DNA of 11,016 bases from the NCBI GenBank assembly GCA_023436515.1, contig JAEZIV010000245.1, positions 1 through 11,016 of the forward strand, given 5' to 3'. Origin of the DNA: Bacillota bacterium (GTDB lineage: Bacteria; Bacillota; Clostridia; Acetivibrionales; DSM-1351). The position numbers were made by a program, and so were the translations under genes. Each line of letters opens with the position of its first letter. Position 1 is the first letter of the stretch. The notes under the pieces were generated by a model, which saw only the letters and a list, made by a program, of their open reading frames with translations, had not been told where the DNA came from and searched no databases. Positions 1-6,216 of this stretch are shown here, piece after piece.

Positions 1-48
1 GGAATATAATGACTCCTTTGCATCAGATCAGTCCATGTTACATAGAAA

Positions 49-70
49 GCGCTGTCATTTGTGACAGCGC
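49..70 (-). terminator. Probable intrinsic terminator of the epimerase operon
   Basis: A perfect 9-bp GC-rich stem (GCGCTGTCA, 49-57, with TGACAGCGC, 62-70) closes a four-base loop. Read on the minus strand it lies 65 bases after the epimerase stop codon and is followed by TTTCTATG, a short and interrupted T tract. The strong stem and its position after the last gene support a terminator; the weak T tract leaves room for a stabilising 3' hairpin instead. On the plus strand there is no T tract, so it is not bidirectional. Confidence 0.6.
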
Positions 71-134
71 CGACTATACAAAACTTTAGCCTGATGTGTT
101 AATCCATGTATCGCAAAAAACAAATAGAGGAATG

Positions 135-1013
135 CTACAGCTTGCGGTTTTCAAGTATATATCTAGAAAATTCAAGCGCCGCCTGTGCTTCTCTGTCGAG
201 GGTTGCTTCATCTGCCCCATTGCTAAGATCGCGCCAAACCTTTATGTTTGAGCCCACAGTTCCTCCCATTTTAACAAAGGGCTCCATAACCACGCTGCCG
301 GTATAAGCTATATCAGCAAGTGCCTCACCAATTTCATTCCATGGAGTTCTTCCTCTGCCGGGGACCTTACGATTGCATTCTCCGGTGTGCAAATGCCCCA
401 AATATGGTCCGGCAGTCCTTATAGCTCCGCCTATACTATCTTCTTCAATATTCATATGGAAGGTATCAAGCATTACCTTTACACTGTTATGTCCAACCTC
501 TTTTACAAAATCGACGCCTTCTTGTGATGTGTTTATCAAGTAATTTTCAAACCTATTAAGCACCTCAAGGCAGAAATCCACCCCACAGGCTTCAGCCACC
601 TTGGCTACCTCCCGAACACTTTCCACGCTGCGTTCCCAATCTCCCTTTTTGTCAATGGTCTTGGTATAATCCACAGGCCAGTAGGAATATATAGCCCCAC
701 CGATTAAATGGACGTCCAGCTTGTAAAGCCTTTGGAGTAAATCAGTATAAAAAGCTTTAGCGTTTTTGCGAACTATAGGATCAGGAGAAGAGAGGTTTTG
801 CTCTGCATTGGGTCCATGACCTACCGTAAGGGTAATTCCATTTCCACTGGCGCATGCTCTGAGTTCTTTGATCTGATTCTCACTATAAAAGGGTATGGGT
901 GAGGCTGCTATTTCGAGTATATCAAAACCAAGCTTTGCAGCCTTCTTAATATAATATTTATAGTCAGCTTCCCATTCCTTCTCCCAATATGCGTAATAAA
1001 TACCATGTTTCAT
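135..1013 (-). CDS. Ketose 3-epimerase, D-psicose (allulose)/D-tagatose 3-epimerase family
   Basis: This 292-residue cytosolic TIM-barrel enzyme should reversibly epimerise a free ketohexose at C3, for example D-fructose and D-psicose, with a divalent metal such as Mn or Co. The four expected metal ligands are present at Glu150, Asp183, His209 and Glu244, and the substrate and catalytic residues at Glu156, His186, Arg215 and Trp112. These numbers match the Clostridium cellulolyticum D-psicose 3-epimerase as I recall it, and the first ten residues (MKHGIYYAYW) also match. The region around residues 64-76 differs most from that enzyme, so the preferred sugar could be another ketose. The start is the ATG at 1013, preceded by GGAGG five bases away; an upstream in-frame start at 1049 has no such site. 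It is the last gene of the minus-strand operon, 114 bases after an FAD oxidoreductase. Family assignment is firm; substrate is inferred. Confidence 0.92.
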   Translation of the reverse strand: MKHGIYYAYWEKEWEADYKYYIKKAAKLGFDILEIAASPIPFYSENQIKELRACASGNGITLTVGHGPNAEQNLSSPDPIVRKNAKAFYTDLLQRLYKLDVHLIGGAIYSYWPVDYTKTIDKKGDWERSVESVREVAKVAEACGVDFCLEVLNRFENYLINTSQEGVDFVKEVGHNSVKVMLDTFHMNIEEDSIGGAIRTAGPYLGHLHTGECNRKVPGRGRTPWNEIGEALADIAYTGSVVMEPFVKMGGTVGSNIKVWRDLSNGADEATLDREAQAALEFSRYILENRKL

Positions 1014-1018
1014 ATTAA

Positions 1019-1023
1019 CCTCC
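1019..1023 (-). promoter_or_regulatory. Ribosome binding site of the epimerase
   Basis: On the minus strand GGAGG stands five bases before the ATG at 1013. It decides the start and removes twelve residues from the longest open frame. Confidence 0.85.
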
Positions 1024-1108
1024 ATTTCGCCGCTACTCCTGCGACACAAATAGTAATGATAAGATACTTAGCGCGTACACAAATAGACACATATCTAGCA
1101 AAAGTTAC

Positions 1109-1139
1109 CCTGCTGATGAGCGGATACTTATTCAGCAGG
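1109..1139 (-). other. Hairpin overlapping the stop codon of the second FAD oxidoreductase gene
   Basis: CCTGCTGA (1109-1116) and TCAGCAGG (1132-1139) form a perfect 8-bp stem around a 15-base loop that contains the TAA stop at 1128-1130. On the minus strand the stem is followed by GTAACTTTTGC, a short T run. It could be a partial terminator or an RNA processing or stability element between the oxidoreductase and epimerase genes. The rest of the 114-base gap shows no convincing promoter. Confidence 0.35.
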
Positions 1140-2501
1140 CTCAAGTATTACATTGGAATTGCGAAGGATGTGGCGAACTTCCTTCACATCCACTTCAGAT
1201 GGAAGGATATTCTCTTTAACAGCAAGTGCTGCACCGACACCGGCAGCTTCTCCAATGGCCATGCAGGTAGGCATAACCCTTGCTGAGCTCATAACTACTG
1301 CGTCAAGTGAAGCACATCTGCCGCTGAGCATGAGATTGGCAATATCCTTGCTTACTGTACAGCCGTATGGAATACCATAGGGCTTAATGCGTTTAACAAT
1401 AGTACCGGCACCGTTACCCTCATGAATATCAATGATGTAGGATCCCAGTGCTACAGTATCTTCAGGTACATCACCTATCATTATCTTGTCTTCGGTCAGT
1501 TCACAAAGGCCTGTGAAGCGGCGTGTTTCACGAATGCCCATGGATGGGTATATTTGAGTTATATAACAGTTTTCAAATCCGGGAACATATTTCTTGAGTG
1601 TTTCCACCAGCTTTGGAATCTGCAGATGTCCTTCAATTTCAGCACGAGTCAGATCCATCACATCACTGCCGTTTATACCCAGGTGGCGAGTAGAATTAAT
1701 GTGTACCTCTCCTGGTATAAGGCTTTTTATGTATATAAGAGTATCACGATCAACAGGCAGTTCACCTCTCGCTTTCAGCTCCAGGAAGAGCTTGCGTAGT
1801 CCTACCATAACATGGTGTGGGTTTGAACGGAAAAAATCAGCATTGTATTTTTCAAAGTCACACTCGATAGTTTCGCATAAGCGCATTTGTTCAGGATCAC
1901 TTGCAATATAATCTATTGTCTTGTCTGTATCAACGTTACCTAAAGTAAACATCAGAGTTGGAGGCTGCAGAGCACCGGTATCTCTTTGACCCATATTATA
2001 GGTAGCACCGGCCAGATAGCCCATGTCGCCATCCCCGGTGGCATCAATAAAGACGTTTGCCTCAACCTCTATATAGTAGCCCTTTCCAAACAATGTAACG
2101 GTATTAATCCTGCCATTTTCTACGTTGGTCTCGATAATCTCAGTATGCAGCAGCATTTCAACACCTGCATTGAGACACATTTCAAATGCAACAACCTTAA
2201 AAAGCTCATGGTCGTATAGTGTTACAGAATTGTGCATTGGACAGGGGTAATGATCAGTACAAGCATTACGTTTTTTTAGCTCATCAACAAGCTCCTGGGC
2301 AATACCGGCTGTTACAGTCTTACCGTCCTTGTCCAGATAGCCTAATAGAGGCAAACCTATTGTTAAATTACCTCCGAGATATCCATTCTTTTCAACCAGA
2401 AGTACTTTTGCACCATTTCTGCTTGCCGCAATCGCTGCAGGGATACCACCCGGACCACCGCCAATGACAACCACATCATACTTTTTCTGTAGGGTCTTCA
2501 T
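1128..2501 (-). CDS. FAD-dependent oxidoreductase (FAD_oxidored family), second of a tandem pair
   Basis: This 457-residue soluble flavoprotein should oxidise or reduce a small molecule using FAD; the substrate is unknown. The N-terminal Rossmann fold has the dinucleotide motif GGGPGG at residues 14-19 and the ribose-binding Glu37. A DATGDGD motif lies at 153-159, a GIRETR motif ends at 327, DIH is at 358-360, and the C-terminal FAD-binding part has GRCA near 394-397, RVMP at 408-411 and GEAAG at 417-421. These are the hallmarks of the PF12831-type family. No signal peptide is visible. The start is the ATG at 2501, with GAGGAG seven bases upstream; a TTG at 2519 extends the frame but has no site of its own. 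It is a diverged paralogue of the gene upstream, with the same length and motif order. Both lie 5' of the epimerase in one operon, pointing to carbohydrate or polyol metabolism. Confidence 0.85.
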   Translation of the reverse strand: MKTLQKKYDVVVIGGGPGGIPAAIAASRNGAKVLLVEKNGYLGGNLTIGLPLLGYLDKDGKTVTAGIAQELVDELKKRNACTDHYPCPMHNSVTLYDHELFKVVAFEMCLNAGVEMLLHTEIIETNVENGRINTVTLFGKGYYIEVEANVFIDATGDGDMGYLAGATYNMGQRDTGALQPPTLMFTLGNVDTDKTIDYIASDPEQMRLCETIECDFEKYNADFFRSNPHHVMVGLRKLFLELKARGELPVDRDTLIYIKSLIPGEVHINSTRHLGINGSDVMDLTRAEIEGHLQIPKLVETLKKYVPGFENCYITQIYPSMGIRETRRFTGLCELTEDKIMIGDVPEDTVALGSYIIDIHEGNGAGTIVKRIKPYGIPYGCTVSKDIANLMLSGRCASLDAVVMSSARVMPTCMAIGEAAGVGAALAVKENILPSEVDVKEVRHILRNSNVILEPAE

Positions 2502-2508
2502 AGTTTTT

Positions 2509-2514
2509 CTCCTC
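2509..2514 (-). promoter_or_regulatory. Ribosome binding site of the second FAD oxidoreductase
   Basis: GAGGAG on the minus strand lies seven bases before the ATG at 2501 and overlaps the codons that would follow the alternative TTG start at 2519. This favours the ATG. Confidence 0.8.
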
Positions 2515-2597
2515 GTCAATTTGTTATATTATTTGAAACAACATCTTAGTTTACATATGATTGAATTTGCTATAAATATTTGTTGTTGGGGAGGGAA

Positions 2598-3971
2598 TTA
2601 ATCTTTGATGACTGCACCCTGCTCAATAAGAGTACTTCTAAGCAAGGATAAATCCACATCCTCCGGACGGACTCCACTATTTAGTGCTATTGCAGCTGCA
2701 GTACCCGCCGCCTGGCCTATTGCTATACAAGCAGGCATAACCCGATAGCTTGCAGCGGCTTCCGAGGAGCCACATATACTTCGCCCTGCAACCAGCATAT
2801 TGTCGCAGTTCACAGGTATAAGACAGCGATAGGGTATAGTGTAATATTTATCAACACAGGTAAAGGTGACGCCGCCCCCGGTTGAATTGTGAACGTCAAT
2901 GGCATACCCGAAGGTGCATATTGCATCATCAAAATGTTTACGCGACAGTATGTCTTCCGCTGTAAGCTCGTACTTTCCGACGATATGTCTGGTTTCACGA
3001 ACCCCCAGGGCAGTAGCTACCTGAATGAGCTGAATATTCTCACAGCCGGGAAGGTACTTTTTCATAAAGGCAACAACCTCCTGCACCTGACGTCTGCCTT
3101 CTATAAGAGCTTTAGTTACATCAGAGGTTTTGGTAGCATCAATGTGTGCTATACGGGTTGTATTAATCTTCCATCTCCCGGGGATATTCTGCTCATAATT
3201 ACCTAATTCATTGCGGTCAAGAGTCCAGTCGCCCTTTTGCTTGGCTTTTTCAACATAGTCTGCAAAGCAATTGGCAGTGTGGTTGTCAAGCTTGGACTTA
3301 TTGGCTTCAAGCTCACCTATAAATTTCTCACGGTCAATATTACCAACCTCAAAGAAGAGAGTAGTGGGCTGCATAACTCCGGTTTCTTTTTTGCCAAGCC
3401 AGGTAGGGACCCCGGCAAAATAGGCCACATCAGCATCTCCTGTGCAGTCTATGTATAGCTTTGCACGGATAGCTGCAATACCTTCCTTCATATTAACTAT
3501 TACATAATCTATCTTTCCATTGCTGATAACACAGTCAGAAACCTGAACATTGTAGAGTGTTTTCACTTCGGCTTCCTCGAGCATTTCTTCCATTACAACT
3601 GCAAGCACCTCGGACTGATAGGGTGTGACATGTCTATGGCTTGCCATATAGTATGAAGAGTAGGATGTCATACCCTCTACCTTGGAGGGATGAATAGCAC
3701 CTCCCCGTGCCTCAGTTCTTACGCATAGTTCATCAAAAATGCCCTTTACCAATTGCTCCTCAGCATCATTGTCATAGCAGGTCATAAATGGACCTACCAA
3801 GCCTGATGTTGCCATGCCACCCAGCATACTTAAGCGTTCAATTAAGAGTGTATCGGCACCGTTGCGTGCTGCTGCTACTGCTGCTCCAAAGCCTGCAGTT
3901 CCACCTCCAATAACAAGGACGCCCGTTTCAATTATTGTTTTAATAGTTTTGGTATATTGAAGTTCACCCAT
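2598..3971 (-). CDS. FAD-dependent oxidoreductase (FAD_oxidored family), first gene of the minus-strand operon
   Basis: This 457-residue cytosolic flavoprotein is of unknown substrate. It shows GGGTAG at residues 22-27 and Glu45 for FAD binding, DCTGDAD at 175-181, NTTR at 270-273, GVRETR ending at 328, DVH at 359-361, AGR at 395-397, RVMP at 410-413 and GQAAG at 419-423. The order and spacing match its downstream paralogue almost residue for residue in the C-terminal half, while the segment at 61-120 differs strongly, which suggests different substrates or different steps on one substrate. AGGAGG lies five bases before the ATG at 3971. The gap to the next gene is 96 bases with no clear terminator, so the two are probably co-transcribed. 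The promoter region is shared with the divergent response regulator. Other family members include many uncharacterised proteins of gut and soil bacteria found near sugar genes. The family call is strong and the function open. Confidence 0.85.
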   Translation of the reverse strand: MGELQYTKTIKTIIETGVLVIGGGTAGFGAAVAAARNGADTLLIERLSMLGGMATSGLVGPFMTCYDNDAEEQLVKGIFDELCVRTEARGGAIHPSKVEGMTSYSSYYMASHRHVTPYQSEVLAVVMEEMLEEAEVKTLYNVQVSDCVISNGKIDYVIVNMKEGIAAIRAKLYIDCTGDADVAYFAGVPTWLGKKETGVMQPTTLFFEVGNIDREKFIGELEANKSKLDNHTANCFADYVEKAKQKGDWTLDRNELGNYEQNIPGRWKINTTRIAHIDATKTSDVTKALIEGRRQVQEVVAFMKKYLPGCENIQLIQVATALGVRETRHIVGKYELTAEDILSRKHFDDAICTFGYAIDVHNSTGGGVTFTCVDKYYTIPYRCLIPVNCDNMLVAGRSICGSSEAAASYRVMPACIAIGQAAGTAAAIALNSGVRPEDVDLSLLRSTLIEQGAVIKD

Positions 3972-3994
3972 GCCAGCCTCCTGAAGTTTGAATA

Positions 3995-4010
3995 GTTTAT
4001 GTTAACAAAT
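3995..4010 (+). repeat. 16-base repeat copy 1, candidate operator of the FAD operon
   Basis: GTTTATGTTAACAAAT is identical to 4283-4298. It contains the palindrome TGTTAACA. With the predicted minus-strand promoter, it would cover about +2 to +17 of the transcript, a position suited to a repressor or to a regulator that acts differently on each side. Confidence 0.5.
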
Positions 4011-4018
4011 TAAATAAC

Positions 4019-4046
4019 ATTTTACATTTAGTGAAAATCATTTCAA
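4019..4046 (-). promoter_or_regulatory. Candidate housekeeping promoter of the FAD oxidoreductase-epimerase operon
   Basis: On the minus strand a -35 TTGAAA (4041-4046) is separated by 16 bases from a -10 TAAAAT (4019-4024). The predicted start of transcription is near 4012, giving a leader of about 40 bases before the ATG at 3971. The hexamers are good but the call is from sequence only. Confidence 0.5.
4032..4045. promoter_or_regulatory. TGAAA-N4-TTTCA dyad, catabolite-element-like operator candidate
   Basis: TGAAAATCATTTCA matches the 14-base layout of a CcpA or LacI-family site at the outer positions but has TC in place of the central CG. It overlaps the -35 hexamer and spacer of the predicted FAD operon promoter, where binding would block RNA polymerase. 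The missing central CG lowers confidence. Confidence 0.3.
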
Positions 4047-4267
4047 AAACAGCTGGGTAAGAATTGGAATCAGCCTTTTGCTTTTAAATAACTGATAAAA
4101 GGAAACTGAATTACTTTAAATATAGCATGTGGTGCTTTCAAGTCAACAGAACACAAAAAGGAGTGAAAGATAGTTATAGTTTTTAAACAAATAGTACATT
4201 ATTTAATCTATTAATAGTTTAGGTAATTTCAAGTTTATGTAAAAAGTTTTATAATTGTGCAGAATAG

Positions 4268-4294
4268 GTTAACTTTGTTGTTGTTTATGTTAAC
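4268..4294 (+). promoter_or_regulatory. Two GTTAAC boxes spaced 21 bases apart
   Basis: GTTAAC occurs at 4268-4273 and 4289-4294, exactly 21 bases apart, about two helical turns. AraC-family activators often bind paired boxes with this spacing, and the pair sits just upstream of the predicted regulator promoter. This would fit self-regulation by the encoded AraC-type response regulator, but GTTAAC is itself palindromic and short. Confidence 0.35.
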
Positions 4295-4298
4295 AAAT
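4283..4298 (+). repeat. 16-base repeat copy 2, candidate operator of the two-component genes
   Basis: This is an exact copy of 3995-4010, here continuing into AAAC (to 4302). It directly abuts the predicted -35 hexamer at 4303, a classic activator position. Confidence 0.5.
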
Positions 4299-4302
4299 AA
4301 AC

Positions 4303-4332
4303 TTGTTGGTTCCCAAACTTCTGTGGTATACT
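4303..4332 (+). promoter_or_regulatory. Candidate promoter of the response regulator-kinase operon
   Basis: TTGTTG (4303-4308) is followed after 18 bases by TATACT (4327-4332), which is preceded by TGG to form an extended -10. A small inverted repeat, TGTGG/CCACA (4322-4326 and 4334-4338), brackets the -10. Transcription would start near 4339, leaving about 220 bases of leader. A weaker alternative is TTTCAA at 4227 with TATAAT at 4250-4255. Confidence 0.5.
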
Positions 4333-4547
4333 TCCACATAGAGCACCTTCGTACATCTAAGATCAATAGCAAAGGGTGTATATGTATTTATGATAAAAAT
4401 TCAAATCATCACTTGGTATTACATCAGGCAAGGCATGGCTTCCAAAGAACTAGCCCATTTCGGGGCATAGGATTTATATAGATTATGCAAATTAAACAAA
4501 GCTCATTGCGATATATATGACGTATAACTTAAATATTAACTGTTATC

Positions 4548-4556
4548 AGGTGGGGG
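4548..4556 (+). promoter_or_regulatory. Ribosome binding site of the response regulator
   Basis: AGGTGGGGG ends five bases before the ATG at 4562. It supports this start over the ATG at 4517, which has no purine-rich site; translation from 4562 also begins directly with the receiver domain. Confidence 0.8.
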
Positions 4557-4561
4557 AAAAT

Positions 4562-6178
4562 ATGTATAAAGCTATTATTGTTGATGATGAAGATTTAGTA
4601 CGTCAAGGTCTAAGAAAACACTTTGATTGGAAGGCTCATAATATTGAAATAATAGCCGACCTGTCTGATGGTCAGAAGGCCTTTCATTTTGTGAAGGATA
4701 ATCCCGTGGATCTTGTGCTCACTGATGTGCTTATGCCGTATATGGACGGTATAACCCTGGCGAAGAATTTAAGAGAGCATTATCCCGATACAAAGATCAT
4801 TTTCATTAGTGGACATGATGATGTAATTTACCTGAAAAAGGCACTCAAGGTTGAGGCCGTGGACTATATTCTCAAGTCGGTTGATTTAGACGAGCTTGAA
4901 GAGACGGTCAGTCGTGTGGTAAATACTATGAATTCTGAAAAGCAGAGTAAAAAAACCATAGCGGATATGGAAAATCTCTTAAATCAGAGTATTCCACTTT
5001 TGCAGGAGCGCTTTTTTATTACAATGATTAGGGATGATTTCGAAAATCCGGTTATACTGAAGGAGCGAATAGAATTTCTAAATATTCCTTTGAGTGACGA
5101 ATTGTACTACTGCGTACTTGTGGTGCAGATACAGCGGGTTTACAGTACTTTACATGTCTTGTCGGAGCGCCAGCGTCAGCTTTTATCTCTACAGATTCAA
5201 AACGAATGTACTGAAGTTGGAAAGCAGTATAGTGATACTATTTGCTTTGAGAACAAACAGGGAGAGTATGTAATGATATTATCCTTGTATGAGGATGAAT
5301 ATGAGGAAACTCTTCTTCAAGTATCCGAGGACATCAACAAGTGTCTCAAGGGTATGAAGCTCAAGGTGTCAATAGGTATCAGTGACAGATTTAAGGGTCT
5401 TGAAAACATAAAAACCTCCTATGAAAATGCCTCCAATGCCATAAGCAAAAGGTATCTCCTTGATGACGCACTGGCAATATCTGTAGATAAATATGAAATG
5501 GACGAAACCCTGAAGGCTTTCAAGGAGGACGCTGAAAAAAATATACAGGAATGTTTGAGCAGTGGAGATACCGTACAGGTATCGAAAGTGCTTGAGGAGC
5601 TTTTCACCATTATACGAGATAAATTTAATAGTGATGAAGAGCAGAATTTGATGATATTTTTACTGCTTCTTCCGACAAGAATAGTAACGGATGTTAAAAT
5701 AAACAAAAAAAGTGATTATTCAAATCAACGCAGGATTTTAGATAGATTTCTTTGCTGCGGAGGGTTTGATGAACAGTGTCTGTTGATTCAGAAACTTTAT
5801 TTTGAGGTAGCTGCCCTCATGGGAAGCATGAGCAAAACCTATTCCCATACAATCATCAATCAGGTGAGGAAAACTATTGAGGAACGCTGCAAGGAGCAGA
5901 TTTCAATAACTACATTAGCAAAGGATGTATATTTGACGCCTACTTACTTATGTGTGTTGTTTAAGCAGGTTACAGGAACAACAATAAATGATTATTTGAC
6001 ATTAACCCGGCTGGAAAAAGCAAAAAAGCTCTTATCAGACCCCTACATTAAACTTTATGATGTATGCTATGAGGTTGGTTATCTATCACCAAGCTATTTC
6101 TCTCGACTGTTTAAGAAATATACAGGAATCTCGCCTAGTGAATATAGAAATATTGCAATATCCTCCTTAGAGCAATAG
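4562..6178 (+). CDS. YesN-type response regulator with AraC-family DNA-binding domain
   Basis: This 538-residue cytosolic regulator should be phosphorylated by the adjacent kinase and then activate transcription, most likely of the downstream importer. Residues 1-120 form a receiver domain with the acidic pair Asp8/Asp9, phosphoacceptor Asp55 in LTDVLMP, Ser83 and Lys105. The middle (about 165-330) is helical with a stretch, LKVSIGISDRFKGLENI, like the degenerate GGDEF-type domain common in these regulators. Residues about 432-532 carry two helix-turn-helix motifs (about 447-472 and 498-529) ending with the family signature YFSRLFKKYTGISPSEYR. Length and order fit the YesN group of Firmicutes sugar regulators. 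The kinase gene follows after 38 bases, so the two are co-transcribed, regulator first. Paired GTTAAC boxes upstream hint at self-control. The family call is firm; the target genes are inferred from neighbourhood. Confidence 0.93.
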   Translation: MYKAIIVDDEDLVRQGLRKHFDWKAHNIEIIADLSDGQKAFHFVKDNPVDLVLTDVLMPYMDGITLAKNLREHYPDTKIIFISGHDDVIYLKKALKVEAVDYILKSVDLDELEETVSRVVNTMNSEKQSKKTIADMENLLNQSIPLLQERFFITMIRDDFENPVILKERIEFLNIPLSDELYYCVLVVQIQRVYSTLHVLSERQRQLLSLQIQNECTEVGKQYSDTICFENKQGEYVMILSLYEDEYEETLLQVSEDINKCLKGMKLKVSIGISDRFKGLENIKTSYENASNAISKRYLLDDALAISVDKYEMDETLKAFKEDAEKNIQECLSSGDTVQVSKVLEELFTIIRDKFNSDEEQNLMIFLLLLPTRIVTDVKINKKSDYSNQRRILDRFLCCGGFDEQCLLIQKLYFEVAALMGSMSKTYSHTIINQVRKTIEERCKEQISITTLAKDVYLTPTYLCVLFKQVTGTTINDYLTLTRLEKAKKLLSDPYIKLYDVCYEVGYLSPSYFSRLFKKYTGISPSEYRNIAISSLEQ

Positions 6179-6203
6179 CTTTCCATGAAAAATCGGTGTG
6201 TAG

Positions 6204-6210
6204 AAGGGGA
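6204..6210 (+). promoter_or_regulatory. Ribosome binding site of the sensor kinase
   Basis: AAGGGGA lies six bases before the ATG at 6217 and chooses this start over the in-frame GTG at 6196. Confidence 0.75.
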
Positions 6211-6216
6211 CTGTCT

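Larger units (their letters stand above)
3972..4561. other. Divergent regulatory region between the FAD operon and the two-component genes
   Basis: This 590-base AT-rich stretch has no convincing gene. It holds a minus-strand promoter near 4019-4046, a plus-strand promoter near 4303-4332, two exact copies of a 16-base motif, an additional GTTAAC, a TGAAA/TTTCA dyad at 4032-4045, and a leader of about 220 bases before the response regulator. The middle (about 4050-4220) shows nothing I can name beyond AT-rich sequence; a ribosome-site-like AAAAAGGAGTGA near 4156 has no start codon behind it. Confidence 0.7.

Noticed and set aside
1-20. AAAGGAG on the minus strand at 13-19, as if a further gene started to the left
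   Set aside because: No ATG, GTG or TTG follows within the remaining twelve bases, so any start would be too far away, and the hairpin at 49-70 separates it from the operon.
2545-2557. TATGTAAACTAAG on the minus strand between the FAD genes as another motif copy
   Set aside because: It matches only 10 of 13 positions and lacks the intact GTTAAC core; chance is likely in AT-rich DNA.
4390-4470. 26-residue open frame in the regulator leader (starts MIKIQIITWYY)
   Set aside because: The nearest purine-rich sequence is about 14 bases away and the peptide has no leader-peptide character such as runs of one residue.
4257-4481. Open frame of 74 codons on the plus strand in the divergent region
   Set aside because: It starts with GTG without a ribosome site, overlaps the predicted promoter and has no recognisable protein character.
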